Source: Vibrio syngnathi
GTDB taxonomy: Bacteria; Pseudomonadota; Gammaproteobacteria; Enterobacterales; Vibrionaceae
Direction of reading: 5' to 3'
Length of the DNA stretch: 64,000 bases
NCBI RefSeq assembly: GCF_002119525.1
Contig: NZ_CP017917.1
Span: 1,302,001 to 1,366,000 of the forward strand
Positions 40,122 to 48,873 of the stretch are shown piece after piece. How positions within the stretch are numbered: position 1 is the first letter of the stretch; every line of letters starts with the position of its first letter. A program made the translations under genes and the position numbers. The notes beneath the pieces are model-generated. The model saw only the letters and a list, made by a program, of their open reading frames with translations, had not been told where the DNA came from and searched no databases.

Positions 40122-40345
40122 TTAGAAGTTATAACCACCACTGCTCATGAATACCCATGGGTCAATATCAACGTCTGTTGAGTGCTGTTTCCCCACCAGC
40201 CCTGTACTTGGCTGTAGTATCAATGTCTGCGTACCTGGCGGATGCGTTTAAAAACCAATCATCGTTGATCATGTGACCCCTTCACCTTGCCCGGATCTAT
40301 TTGGATCAAAATAGAGCAAGCCAACACCTCGTACGCATCAACTTG
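40122..40345 (-). pseudogene. decayed ompW-family outer-membrane protein remnant
   Basis: The minus strand encodes a recognisable OmpW C-terminus broken over two frames. One frame reads MINDDWFLNASARYADIDTT and then AKYRAGG; the next reads STDVDIDPWVFMSSGGYNF and stops at 40122. The final Phe and alternating pattern fit the last beta-strands of the OmpW barrel. The frame changes by one base near a GGTGGGG run. The N-terminal two thirds and start codon are missing. Confidence 0.75.
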
Positions 40346-40455
40346 GTGCAATCTCGCAGATTTCATTCTCATCTCGTTTAATATTCAATGAGTTACATTT
40401 GGCTCAGCGCTTGCAAGTCTATGTTCATAATCATAAATACATTGAGGTTCTGACC

Positions 40456-41679
40456 ATGCAAGACACTCTAACAATCGTTCTGGCCGGCGGTGTTGGCTCT
40501 CGGCTTTCTCCCCTCACCGATAACCGAGCAAAGCCTGCGGTACCTTTTGGCGGTAAATATCGAATCATCGATTTCACGCTCGCGAACTGTTTACACTCTG
40601 GGCTACGCCAAATTTTGGTGCTGACTCAGTACAAGTCTCACTCTTTGCAAAAACATTTAAGAGATGGTTGGTCGGTGCTTAACCCCGAGCTCGGCGAATA
40701 CATCACCAATGTTCCCCCACAAATGCGAACCGGTGATAGCTGGTATAGCGGTACAGCCGATGCCATCTATCAAAACTTGTATCTGCTTTCTCGTAGTGAA
40801 GCTAAGCATGTGGTGGTGTTATCCGGCGACCATATCTATCGCATGGATTACGCGCCAATGCTCAAACAGCACAAAAAGAACGAGGCCGATCTAACCGTTG
40901 CGTGCATGGAGGTTTCGATTGATGAGGCCAAAGAGTTTGGTGTGATGGAGATAGACGGATCTCTAGAGATCAATAACTTTACTGAAAAGCCACGTTACCC
41001 TGCATGTGTCCCCGGTAGACCGACTCGAAGCATGGCTTCAATGGGCATTTACGTCTTTGATAAAGAGGTGTTAACACAAGCGCTACTGGCGGATGCCGAA
41101 GATCCGAACTCAAGCCATGATTTCGGTAAAGACATCATTCCTAAATTGGTCGGTAACAACAGTGTTTACGCATACAAGTTTGGTGATGAAGAAGGCCGAG
41201 TGACCCAAGATGCGTACTGGAGAGATGTGGGCACGATCGACTCTTATTACCAATCCAATATGGACTTATTAAAGCCCGCCTCACCTATCGATTTATACCA
41301 ACCAGATTGGGCGATTCGAACCTACGAACCGCAACTTCCGCCAGCGCGAACCATTGCTTCTGTAGAGGGAAACCAAGGAATATTCATCAACTCAATGATA
41401 GCGAATGGGGTGGTGATTGAAGGAGGTTCGGCGCAAAACTCTATCTTCTTCCCTAAAGTGAAAGTCAGCAATGCCGCAATTGTGATTGATAGCATTCTGT
41501 TTGAAGATGTTGAGATTGGAAAAAATTGTCACATTCAAAACTGCATCATAGATAAGAACGTCAAAGTGCCAGATGGCACCCAAATCGGCATTGATAGGCT
41601 TGCCGACACTAAACGCTTTCACATATCGAAAAAAGGCGTGATTGTGGTGCCCTCTTCTTACCAATTTGAAGAGTCATAG
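40456..41679 (+). CDS. glgC: glucose-1-phosphate adenylyltransferase
   Basis: The ATG at 40456 (MQDTLTIVLAGGVG) has GAGG upstream and is preferred over 40399. The 407-residue product makes ADP-glucose for glycogen. Motifs are the nucleotide loop LAGGVGSRLSPLTDNRAKPAVPFGGKYRIIDF, LSGDHIYRMDY, FTEKP, the C-terminal left-handed helix domain (KNCHIQNCIIDKNVKVP) and a typical end. No other glycogen genes are adjacent, so this copy is a single gene. Vibrios often carry more than one glgC. Confidence 0.93.
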   Translation: MQDTLTIVLAGGVGSRLSPLTDNRAKPAVPFGGKYRIIDFTLANCLHSGLRQILVLTQYKSHSLQKHLRDGWSVLNPELGEYITNVPPQMRTGDSWYSGTADAIYQNLYLLSRSEAKHVVVLSGDHIYRMDYAPMLKQHKKNEADLTVACMEVSIDEAKEFGVMEIDGSLEINNFTEKPRYPACVPGRPTRSMASMGIYVFDKEVLTQALLADAEDPNSSHDFGKDIIPKLVGNNSVYAYKFGDEEGRVTQDAYWRDVGTIDSYYQSNMDLLKPASPIDLYQPDWAIRTYEPQLPPARTIASVEGNQGIFINSMIANGVVIEGGSAQNSIFFPKVKVSNAAIVIDSILFEDVEIGKNCHIQNCIIDKNVKVPDGTQIGIDRLADTKRFHISKKGVIVVPSSYQFEES

Positions 41680-41706
41680 CTATCACTAACACCTGATGGC
41701 GCTATA

Positions 41707-41729
41707 AAGGCAGCCCAGAGCTGCCTTAT
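41707..41729 (+). terminator. terminator after glgC
   Basis: AAGGCAGC pairs with GCTGCCTT around a CCAGA loop; the T-run is weak. Confidence 0.6.
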
Positions 41730-42119
41730 TCAATAGTCGCGTTAACGGAGCTTTGCTTTTTATAAAAACCACACTTTTTATATCAACCACAGTGATTTAA
41801 AAAGAAAGCATTATCGGCATCAAACTAGCAATAATTTTAAAACTTAAACTAGAATAAGTATTTGAGCTGACGTTTGGTTAAGGCGATAAAACCTAGGCTG
41901 GCAAGGTAGATTAGAGGAATGCTTCGCGAGTGAGGTATTTTTGAACATGTATTGAAAACACGAAACATAATATGCGATCAGTTCTTCGGACTTTCAAGGG
42001 AGTAAAGGGAGATTATTTGATAACACTGAAGTGAATCACACATGTGCTATTTCGCAGTTGGTTAAACTAACCGATGTTTGCTACGTTTAAATGACACAGT
42101 CATTGGAAAGGTATGATTT
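41730..42119. other. intergenic upstream of hibernation factor gene
   Basis: AT-rich with no gene. The promoter of the hibernation-factor gene should lie here. AAAGG precedes the ATG at 42120. Confidence 0.3.
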
Positions 42120-42476
42120 ATGAAAATAAATGTTCAAACACATCACGTATCAATTAACGACGAGTCACGCAAAGACATCGAAAGTAAATTCGAGAAGATA
42201 TCGAACCATTTCCCATCACTGATCAGCTGCGACATCATCATCACAAAAGAACATGGTCAACACCAGGTTGAAGTGTTCACCAACTACGAAGGTGTACGTG
42301 TAAACGCAAAAGCTACAGATGACGTTATGTATCCAGCTATCGCTTCAGCACTCAAGAAACTTGAAGCAGGCCTAAGTAACCGTAAGGGACAATTGAAATC
42401 AGACTTACACGAGAAACCAACGAGCACGAAGCCAGAAATTGCTTCAGACATCATCCAAGAGATGAAATTGGTATAA
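42120..42476 (+). CDS. hpf: ribosome hibernation-promoting factor family protein
   Basis: A 118-residue HPF/YfiA-type protein that binds the decoding region of the 30S subunit and blocks translation in stationary phase. Features are the start MKINVQTHHVSINDESRKDIESKFEKI, then CDIIITKEHGQHQVEVFTNYEGVRVNAKATDDVMYPAIASALKKLE. The tail of about 20 residues (TSTKPEIASDIIQEMKLV) is longer than in short HPF and closer in size to RaiA. It is a single gene with its own terminator, so it is probably one of several paralogues in the genome. Confidence 0.88.
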   Translation: MKINVQTHHVSINDESRKDIESKFEKISNHFPSLISCDIIITKEHGQHQVEVFTNYEGVRVNAKATDDVMYPAIASALKKLEAGLSNRKGQLKSDLHEKPTSTKPEIASDIIQEMKLV

Positions 42477-42526
42477 CTCGACTCATAGTTGAAGCGCACT
42501 AACGAATAAAAGTGCACAAGAATTAC

Positions 42527-42554
42527 AAAGCCAGCACACGTTGCTGGCTTTTTC
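42527..42554 (+). terminator. terminator after hpf
   Basis: AAAGCCAGC pairs with GCTGGCTTT around a 7-base loop, followed by a T-run. Confidence 0.85.
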
Positions 42555-42591
42555 GATCTACACATCAATCAATGGAATAGTGAGTTTTTAG

Positions 42592-43371
42592 ATGGAACAC
42601 CAACTAGGCAATAACTGGCAACACATCAACTGGGTATTAACCGACGTCGATGACACGCTTACTTGGCAAGGTTCACTCCCTCCTGAAACCTTGATTGCGT
42701 TACAAAAGCTAAGAGACAATGGAATCAAAGTGGTCGCGGTGACTGGAGCTTGTGCGGGTTGGTGTGATCATATTGCACAACTATGGCCTGTCGATGCCGT
42801 GCTTGGAGAGAACGGCGCCTTCTTATTAGAGAAACAAGATGGTGCATTACAGCTTTCATCGGAAACACCACTAGAGCAAGTGCGCCAGAGCCAAACCAAG
42901 CTAAAACAACAAGTTGAAGCGATCTTGGCGAGTTACCCAGATCTATCCCTAACTCTGGACCAATCTTACCGTTTGTGTGAGGTCGCGATTGATATCGGCC
43001 AAAACCGTGAACCTGTTGACCCTGAAACTGTTCAAGCGGTACTCGAAAGAATACACGCTTTAGGCGCACACGCGACGGCAAGTTCGATTCATATCAATGC
43101 TTGGTATGGCGAGCACTCAAAGAAAAACGCAGTACATCGTTTTCTGGCTAATAAAGGCCTATCGCTTGAACAAATCCACAAGCAAGCATGTTATGTCGGC
43201 GATTCAATGAATGATCAACAGATGTTCGAATCACTACCACTCACCGTTGGCGTGGCAAACATTCAGCATTATTGGGATAAGTTAGATCATCATCCAAGTC
43301 AGGTGATGTTGCAGCCGGGTGGCTATGGGTTTGCAGAATTTGTGGATGCGCTGCTGGCAGTTAAAAGCTAG
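42592..43371 (+). CDS. HAD-IIB family hydrolase (sugar-phosphatase-like)
   Basis: A 259-residue haloacid-dehalogenase-type phosphatase of the Cof/IIB class. Motif I is LTDVDDTLTW (DxDxT), motif II is VAVTGACAGW, a Lys lies in EHSKKNAV (motif III region) and motif IV is YVGDSMNDQQMF. GENGAFL after motif II is typical of the IIB cap class. Its cap could act on a sugar phosphate or phosphoglycerate-like molecule; mannosyl-3-phosphoglycerate phosphatase is one related activity. It converges on the phn-like operon. Any link with that system is only positional. Confidence 0.82.
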   Translation: MEHQLGNNWQHINWVLTDVDDTLTWQGSLPPETLIALQKLRDNGIKVVAVTGACAGWCDHIAQLWPVDAVLGENGAFLLEKQDGALQLSSETPLEQVRQSQTKLKQQVEAILASYPDLSLTLDQSYRLCEVAIDIGQNREPVDPETVQAVLERIHALGAHATASSIHINAWYGEHSKKNAVHRFLANKGLSLEQIHKQACYVGDSMNDQQMFESLPLTVGVANIQHYWDKLDHHPSQVMLQPGGYGFAEFVDALLAVKS

Positions 43372-43431
43372 ACACTTAAAAAGAGTCACGCCCTTCTACT
43401 TCTAACAAGGTCTCAGGCCACTCAATAGACA

Positions 43432-43473
43432 TAAAAAAACGACCGCTAGGTAGACCGAAGTACCTAGGGTCGT
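43432..43473 (-). terminator. terminator of the phn-like operon
   Basis: On the minus strand ACGACCCTAGGTA pairs with TACCTAGCGGTCGT and is followed by a run of T. It lies 50 bases past the last phnE-like gene. Confidence 0.85.
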
Positions 43474-43523
43474 TTGAGCTTCAAAATGCTAGATAAGCTC
43501 TGAACTTTCACACAACATATTGT

Positions 43524-44327
43524 CTATATGAGTTTATTACGGATGTGGATCACCACCGCTTCTGCAACGATTACCACTGCGAAGATACTCACCAACACCA
43601 TTGATACTTTCTGCCACTCAAAAAGGTTTTGCGCATCGTTTAGCACCACGCCAATACCACCAGCGCCCACTAACCCCAATACCGCAGATTCACGTACATT
43701 GATGTCCCAACGGAACAGCACGATGGAATAGAACGCAGGCATTACTTGTGGCCAATAACCTTTAAGTAAAACGCTCATCCAAGAAGCGCCTGTCGCGCGT
43801 AAAGCTTCAATAGGCCCCATGTTCACTTCAGCGATTGCTTCCGCTAACAGCTTCCCTACAAAGCCGATACTACGAATAGCAATTGCCATAATGCCTGCGA
43901 GAACACCGGGGCCAAAAAGTGCGATGAACAGCAATGCCCAAACCAATGAGTTCACAGAACGTGAAGACACGAGAAAGAATTGAGCAATCCAATTCAAAGC
44001 TTTATTCGGAGTGATATTTGGCGCGTTCATCAGCGCCAAAGGGATAGCAAATACCAAGGTAAACAAGGTACCTAACGTCGCGATGTGCAGTGTCTCAATC
44101 ATCGCTGCGTGAATCGACTCAGGATAGAACGCGTAATCCATTGGCACCATACGCTCGAACATGTCGGCAAACTGCGCTGGCGCGTCGTATAGAAACTCAG
44201 GAATCACTTCAACGGTTTGCCAAGACCAAACAATCGCACACACAAGGCTAAGGTAAACAGCAAATCGAGCCACACGTTCGTTGGGTGTAAAACGCTGCCA
44301 CTCTCTATCGATAGATGCAGTTGTCAT
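43524..44327 (-). CDS. phnE: phosphonate-type ABC permease, second PhnE
   Basis: A 267-residue inner-membrane permease of the PhnE family, with about six helices and the EAA-like coupling motif EAIAEVNMGPIEALRATGASWMSVLLKGYWPQVMP. The C-terminal block RESAVLGLVGAGGIGVVLNDAQNLFEWQKV is typical. Its start overlaps the stop of the other permease gene. Two unequal PhnE proteins point to a heterodimeric channel. Confidence 0.9.
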   Translation of the reverse strand: MTTASIDREWQRFTPNERVARFAVYLSLVCAIVWSWQTVEVIPEFLYDAPAQFADMFERMVPMDYAFYPESIHAAMIETLHIATLGTLFTLVFAIPLALMNAPNITPNKALNWIAQFFLVSSRSVNSLVWALLFIALFGPGVLAGIMAIAIRSIGFVGKLLAEAIAEVNMGPIEALRATGASWMSVLLKGYWPQVMPAFYSIVLFRWDINVRESAVLGLVGAGGIGVVLNDAQNLFEWQKVSMVLVSIFAVVIVAEAVVIHIRNKLI

Positions 44328-45151
44328 TAGAAGATTCTCCTAACAATGTTGGAAAGAAATTCACCCACAAGAATCAATGCGATAATGGTGATCAAAATAG
44401 CGGCGACAAAGTCGTAATCAAAACGTTGGAATGCTGAGAAAAGCGTACCGCCAAGACCACCCGCACCCACGATGCCAACCATGGTTGAGTTACGCAAGTT
44501 TGAGTCCAATTGGTAGCTAGCAAAGCCAATGAAACGAGTAAATACCTGTGGCATAACCGCGTACAGAATGACGCTGACAAAGCTCGCCCCCGTTGCTTTA
44601 ATCGCTTCAACCGGTTTAAAAGAGATCTCTTCAATCGCTTCTGCAAACAACTTGGCGATGAAACCAATCGATGCAAATACTAAAGTCAGGATCCCCGCAA
44701 GGGCACCAAAGCCGACCGCTTTCACGAATAGAATTGCGATGATCACTGGGTGGAAAGAACGACACAGTGCGATGAAGCCACGAATAGGTGTCGATACAAT
44801 CGAAGGCATCATGTTTCTTGCAGCAAGTAAGCCAAGAAACAATGAGATGACGATGCCGAAGAAACTCGAAATGATCGCTATCTGTAAGCTCTCCGCTAAG
44901 CCACTTAGCAGTAGGTTAGTACGCGAGAAATCAGGCGGGAACATTCTTGATAGTAACCGCTCACTTTCACCAAAACCGATGACCAAACGATCAAAGGTCA
45001 GTCCTAACGTCGCAAAGCTGTAAAACAGGTAGCCAATAATTGCAGCGATAATTGCACGGTTAGTCCATGAGGTTTTGAACGGATTTTCATGCTTCGCTGG
45101 CGATGTGCTTGATGGAACGCTTGGCGACGAGCTTGGATTTAATCCAGCCAT
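44327..45151 (-). CDS. phnE: phosphonate-type ABC permease, first PhnE
   Basis: A 274-residue permease. A polar N-terminal tail ([23 protein letters not shown]) precedes the first helix. The coupling loop is [34 protein letters not shown], and the C-terminal block is [29 protein letters not shown]. It overlaps phnC by 13 bases and the second permease gene by one base, so all are co-translated. Confidence 0.9.
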   Translation of the reverse strand: MAGLNPSSSPSVPSSTSPAKHENPFKTSWTNRAIIAAIIGYLFYSFATLGLTFDRLVIGFGESERLLSRMFPPDFSRTNLLLSGLAESLQIAIISSFFGIVISLFLGLLAARNMMPSIVSTPIRGFIALCRSFHPVIIAILFVKAVGFGALAGILTLVFASIGFIAKLFAEAIEEISFKPVEAIKATGASFVSVILYAVMPQVFTRFIGFASYQLDSNLRNSTMVGIVGAGGLGGTLFSAFQRFDYDFVAAILITIIALILVGEFLSNIVRRIF

Positions 45152-45909
45152 GACTCACCCCCATAAATAATTTTCAGATCTTCTTCTGAAATACCTTCAG
45201 GGCTACCGTCATAATGCACTTTACCGTTACACATGCCGATGATGCGCTTGGCATACCGCTTGGCTAAGTTCACATCGTGGATATTCACCAACACGGGAAT
45301 GTTTTTCTGTTCTGCGAATGTCTCCATCAACTCCATGATCTCAACCGCTGTTTTCGGGTCGAGTGATGACGTCGGTTCATCCGCCAATAAGATATATGGG
45401 TCTTGCATAACGGCGCGAGCGATACCGACACGCTGTCTTTGGCCGCCTGACAAACTGTCGGCACGTTGGTTAGCAAAGTCTTGCAGGCCAACAAATTCAA
45501 GTAACTCGAACGCTTTTGCTAGGTCTTGCGCAGAGTAGTTGCGACGCCATGCATTCCAAGCGGTCATGTAACCCAAACGGCCACTCAACACGTTCTCGAT
45601 AACCGTTAAACGTTCGACAAGGTTATATTCTTGAAACACCATACCGATATGTCGACGCTGTTTACGTAGCTCTTGGCCTTTTAGTTGAGTCAGGTCTGCG
45701 CCATCAAATATGATCTCACCTTGGCTTGGATCGTTGAGTCGGTTGATGCAGCGCAGAAGCGTACTTTTACCTGTACCAGATGGACCAATGATCGCGATGA
45801 TGCCTGGCTCATCAATATCAATATTAATGCCTTTAAGGATTGGCTTGCCTGCCACATATTCGTGGAAAAGGTTGTTTATCTTTATTCCTTCATAGCTTGC
45901 TACGGCCAT
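45139..45909 (-). CDS. phnC: phosphonate-type ABC transporter ATPase
   Basis: A 256-residue ABC ATPase of the PhnC type with Walker [11 protein letters not shown]-loop [12 protein letters not shown], the PhnC-specific [15 protein letters not shown] stretch, signature [14 protein letters not shown] and Walker B ILLADEP. It energises uptake through the two PhnE proteins. A hairpin separates it from the binding-protein gene upstream. Confidence 0.93.
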   Translation of the reverse strand: MAVASYEGIKINNLFHEYVAGKPILKGINIDIDEPGIIAIIGPSGTGKSTLLRCINRLNDPSQGEIIFDGADLTQLKGQELRKQRRHIGMVFQEYNLVERLTVIENVLSGRLGYMTAWNAWRRNYSAQDLAKAFELLEFVGLQDFANQRADSLSGGQRQRVGIARAVMQDPYILLADEPTSSLDPKTAVEIMELMETFAEQKNIPVLVNIHDVNLAKRYAKRIIGMCNGKVHYDGSPEGISEEDLKIIYGGESWLD

Positions 45910-45939
45910 ACTGCATTTCCTTGTGCGAATTTTAGAATG

Positions 45940-45968
45940 ATCTATGCCCTACCCGCGAGGGCATAGAT
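45940..45968 (-). other. intercistronic hairpin between phnD and phnC
   Basis: ATCTATGCCCT and AGGGCATAGAT form an 11-bp stem with a 7-base loop. On the operon strand no T-run follows, so it is more likely to stabilise the phnD message or lower downstream expression than to terminate fully. Confidence 0.6.
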
Positions 45969-46036
45969 TTTTAGTTGAAGTAGGTGTTTTTAAAGAACTA
46001 AGCCTTTCGAAAACTTAGTCTTCTAATAAAAAAGAA

Positions 46037-47077
46037 TTAGCCGTTGTTTGCTTGCTTTGCTAACTCAGCGGCTTTTTTCTTTGCGCGTTTAGCCGCATCT
46101 TTTTCAGCCAATTTCTTCAAGCCAGTTTTGGTGTAAGCCGTACCTGTCGCATGAGCGATATCACGAATCACATCCCACTCTTCTTTGTAGCTGATTGGCG
46201 AGAAACGGTCGGCACCTTTAAACGATGCGCTCATTTCTGGTGTAAAGCGGTAGCTAAAGAAAGCTTCGTTGATCTTCTCAACCAGTTCTGGTTTTAGGTT
46301 GTAAGCATAGCCAAACGCAGACGTTGGGAAGCGTGGGCTACGGTAGATGATCTTCAGTTCAGAATCGTCAACACGACCTGCTGCTACCATACGATCGTAC
46401 ACGTCCGATGCCACAGGTGCTGCGTCATAATCTCCATTGAAGACGCCTAGAATCGATTGGTCATGCTTACCTGAGTAAAGCACTTTGTAATCTTCATCTG
46501 GCACTAGGCCTTTCGCAGGGAATAACGCACGTGGAGCTAGGTTGCCAGAGTTGGAAGATGCAGAAGTGTGTGCAACCTTTTTGCCTTTCAGATCAGTCAT
46601 TTTGTTAATGCCGCTGTCTTTACGAACAATCGTGATTAGGTTATAGCCTTGGAAGCCAGACTCATCGCCCTTCACCGCAATTGGAACGTAACCTGCTAAG
46701 TTAACTGCGTAGCCTGTTGGGCCCGTAGAAAAACCAGCAACATGCAGTCGACCAGAACGCATCGCTTCTACTTGCGCAGAGTTCGAGTGAACTGTGTAGT
46801 AAATCACTCGCTTACCCGTGATTTTACTTAGGTGAGCTTGGAAATCCGCAAACGCATCTTTGTACAACGCAGGGTCTTCTACTGGCGTGTAAGTAAACAC
46901 AAGCGTACTTGGGTCATTCCACTCATCTGGGTTCTTGGGTGAATCGGCGACCAAATCTTGGTTTTCATCACAGTATCGATCGTCTAACACACCACGACTA
47001 GAGCAGTCGCTTGCCATAGCCATTGAAGGAAGTAGTAATGAGCTAGCGATTAACAGTCCTTTAACACTGATTTTCAT
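46037..47077 (-). CDS. phnD: phosphonate/phosphate-ester ABC substrate-binding protein
   Basis: The start is the ATG at 47077 with AAGG upstream. The 346-residue product has a signal peptide ending SMAMA and a PhnD-type fold: TLVFTYTPVEDPALYKDAFADFQAHLSKITGKRVIYYTV, RSGRLHVAGFSTGPTGYAV and KKVAHTSASSNSGNLAPRALFPAKGL, where Ser/Thr clusters would grip the phosphonate or phosphate group. An N-terminal extra segment with two Cys (DCSSRGVLDDRYCDEN) is unusual and could form a disulfide. The C-terminal end is very Lys/Ala-rich. A sigma-54 promoter and tandem activator-like repeats lie upstream. Confidence 0.9.
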   Translation of the reverse strand: MKISVKGLLIASSLLLPSMAMASDCSSRGVLDDRYCDENQDLVADSPKNPDEWNDPSTLVFTYTPVEDPALYKDAFADFQAHLSKITGKRVIYYTVHSNSAQVEAMRSGRLHVAGFSTGPTGYAVNLAGYVPIAVKGDESGFQGYNLITIVRKDSGINKMTDLKGKKVAHTSASSNSGNLAPRALFPAKGLVPDEDYKVLYSGKHDQSILGVFNGDYDAAPVASDVYDRMVAAGRVDDSELKIIYRSPRFPTSAFGYAYNLKPELVEKINEAFFSYRFTPEMSASFKGADRFSPISYKEEWDVIRDIAHATGTAYTKTGLKKLAEKDAAKRAKKKAAELAKQANNG

Positions 47078-47122
47078 ATTCAAACCTTACTTTTACTTAT
47101 TGTTGAAAGTCACCTTCACTAT

Positions 47123-47138
47123 TGCAGCCTTTGTGCCA
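47123..47138 (-). promoter_or_regulatory. sigma-54 promoter of phnD operon
   Basis: The minus strand reads TGGCACAAAGGCTGCA, a full match to the sigma-54 consensus TGGCAC-R-N4-YTGC-W. It lies 46 bases before the phnD start. Confidence 0.8.
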
Positions 47139-47200
47139 CCTTTTAATTTATTTAATTTCAACAACTTAAAGAAATACTTAAATCGGTAAATTACTTTTGT

Positions 47201-47247
47201 GTCATTACTGTCCAAGCAAGAAGTCTCTATTTGGGTCATTTCTGTCC
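47201..47247 (-). promoter_or_regulatory. tandem upstream activator-like repeats
   Basis: GTCATTACTGTCC (47201-47213) and GTCATTTCTGTCC (47235-47247) differ at one base and are 34 bases apart, about three helical turns on one face. They lie 63 to 109 bases upstream of the sigma-54 promoter, as expected for an NtrC-type activator. Confidence 0.7.
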
Positions 47248-47265
47248 CGTCAATTTTAGTGGTAA

Positions 47266-47289
47266 AAAAAGAGCCCGAAGGCTCTTTGG
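47266..47289 (-). terminator. terminator after the phosphodiesterase gene
   Basis: On the minus strand AAAGAGCC pairs with GGCTCTTT around TTCG or a similar tetraloop, followed by a T-run. It separates the phosphodiesterase transcript from the phn-like operon. Confidence 0.8.
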
Positions 47290-47377
47290 TTCACTGCTTT
47301 TTCTCTTATTATTCTTTGGCTAAGTGCTCTTTATACAAACGCTATAATTAGCGACGTAACAGCGCTATCTGAATAGC

Positions 47378-48598
47378 CTAAGCGTCGCTGTCCATACAGT
47401 TAGCGTAGTAAGTTACTGTTGCAGGCCAGTCGCTGAATACGCCCATAACACCGACATCTTGCGCCAGTACATCAAGCATTTTCATCATGTCGCCATCATT
47501 GTTGATGCCATCTTTCACGCTTTGGTAATACCAACCGCCGCCTTGCGCTAGCGGGCCCGAACGCTCAAGTGTCCATGCAATAATCTCAAGGTCAGCATCC
47601 TTTGCCAGTTTCGCGTAGTTAGACGCCACTAATTCGTTGTTCTTATCAAGTTCAACCAAAGCAAACAGAGGTGGCGCGATGATATTCACACCCGCATCGT
47701 GAAGCTCTTTCATGTTTTCAACAGACGCGACAAAGTCCGCTTGCTCATAGACACGGTCGTCAAGATAAACGGCTTGCTTACCGAACTTAGGCGTCTCATT
47801 AACCCAGTACTTCACATCATCCAAGTTGAATGACTGCAAGTAAGTCTCCGAAGGCTCAAAGCCCGCCTCTTTCAATTCATCCACCAATTTCTGCGCATAC
47901 ATCTCTTGGCTAAAGCCATTGAAAGGCATTTCTACCGCCGCCGATTTTAGCTCAGGAGTCACCTTCACGCCGTGCTCTTTAAACAACGCCGCACTTTCGG
48001 CGTGTGTCATCAGTGTGCCACTTTGGCTGTAAAGATCGGTTCTCCAACCAGGTGTGCCATTCATGTACTCTTCAACCGTGGTTGCTTTTGGATTCGCACC
48101 ATCCATCTTCCCTTTCAGCGTCTTAAACTCCGCTAGCGTGAAATCAGAGGTACGACACTCAACCTGAGCATCTTCGCCTGTCGCTGGGTTAGCCGGCGTG
48201 AACGGTGTTGAACACTTCTTCGCGAGATCGGGATGCGCCAAAACATCGGTTGTGGTGTGCAGATCACTTTGCGAGTGACGACATACCAACGCCTTATCTT
48301 TAGTGAAAGTCACATCGCACTCCACGACGCCCGCGCCCATTTGAATCGCCGCTAAATAAGATTCCTTAGTGTGCTCAGGAAACTGCATCGCAGCTCCGCG
48401 ATGTCCAATAGAAAAATCACTACGATGAAAAGGTCCTTCACTGCAACTCAACAGTTTGGTTTTCAAAGGGCTCTCATCCATATTGTTCACTAAAAAGAGG
48501 GGACGAGGACCTAAGTCGGCTGATTCTGCTGCGGCCCATGCCGTCATCGAGCTCACGACTAGTATCAGAGCAATCGAACCTTTCAGTATTTGCTTCAT
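47378..48598 (-). CDS. periplasmic glycerophosphodiester phosphodiesterase
   Basis: The ATG at 48598 has AAGGAG 8 bases upstream. The 406-residue product has a signal peptide ([24 protein letters not shown]). The GDPD TIM barrel shows [47 protein letters not shown], with the catalytic His pair and metal Glu/Asp, and VTPELKS. It would release glycerol 3-phosphate and an alcohol from lipid head-group diesters in the periplasm. It is larger than GlpQ because of inserts (about 100-190). It has its own sigma-54 promoter and lies between the PhnD-type importer and its likely regulators, which suggests it feeds that importer. Confidence 0.9.
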   Translation of the reverse strand: MKQILKGSIALILVVSSMTAWAAAESADLGPRPLFLVNNMDESPLKTKLLSCSEGPFHRSDFSIGHRGAAMQFPEHTKESYLAAIQMGAGVVECDVTFTKDKALVCRHSQSDLHTTTDVLAHPDLAKKCSTPFTPANPATGEDAQVECRTSDFTLAEFKTLKGKMDGANPKATTVEEYMNGTPGWRTDLYSQSGTLMTHAESAALFKEHGVKVTPELKSAAVEMPFNGFSQEMYAQKLVDELKEAGFEPSETYLQSFNLDDVKYWVNETPKFGKQAVYLDDRVYEQADFVASVENMKELHDAGVNIIAPPLFALVELDKNNELVASNYAKLAKDADLEIIAWTLERSGPLAQGGGWYYQSVKDGINNDGDMMKMLDVLAQDVGVMGVFSDWPATVTYYANCMDSDA

Positions 48599-48662
48599 GT
48601 TTGTATCTCCTTGCAACAAGCAATTATTTTTCTAACTTCCTTTATTCGATCATTCGGTGTTG

Positions 48663-48696
48663 GATAGCTGTCATATATAGATAGCTGTCATATATA
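48663..48696 (-). repeat. 17-bp tandem duplication in phosphodiesterase leader
   Basis: Two perfect adjacent copies of GATAGCTGTCATATATA lie between the sigma-54 promoter and the phosphodiesterase start, in the presumed leader RNA. Confidence 0.85.
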
Positions 48697-48749
48697 TTTT
48701 GACTCAGCACCGAATAACCTCATGTGAACGTATGCCACAACGTAGTGAT

Positions 48750-48765
48750 TGCACGCATTGTGCCA
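48750..48765 (-). promoter_or_regulatory. sigma-54 promoter of phosphodiesterase gene
   Basis: The minus strand reads TGGCACAATGCGTGCA, one mismatch from the sigma-54 consensus. A repeat like those upstream of phnD (GTCATTGTTGTCT, 48830-48842) lies 65 bases upstream, almost the same spacing as at phnD. Confidence 0.7.
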
Positions 48766-48873
48766 AATGTTAAAGCCCTTTTATTACAATCACTTGAAAC
48801 GGTTAACCATTCGACTAAAAGTTAATTGGGTCATTGTTGTCTTGTGCTTTTATTAAGCGAATGGATGAACCAG

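Noticed and set aside
47378..48598. Phosphodiesterase gene as part of the phnD transcript
   Set aside because: A terminator at about 47266-47289 and a separate sigma-54 promoter for phnD separate the two.
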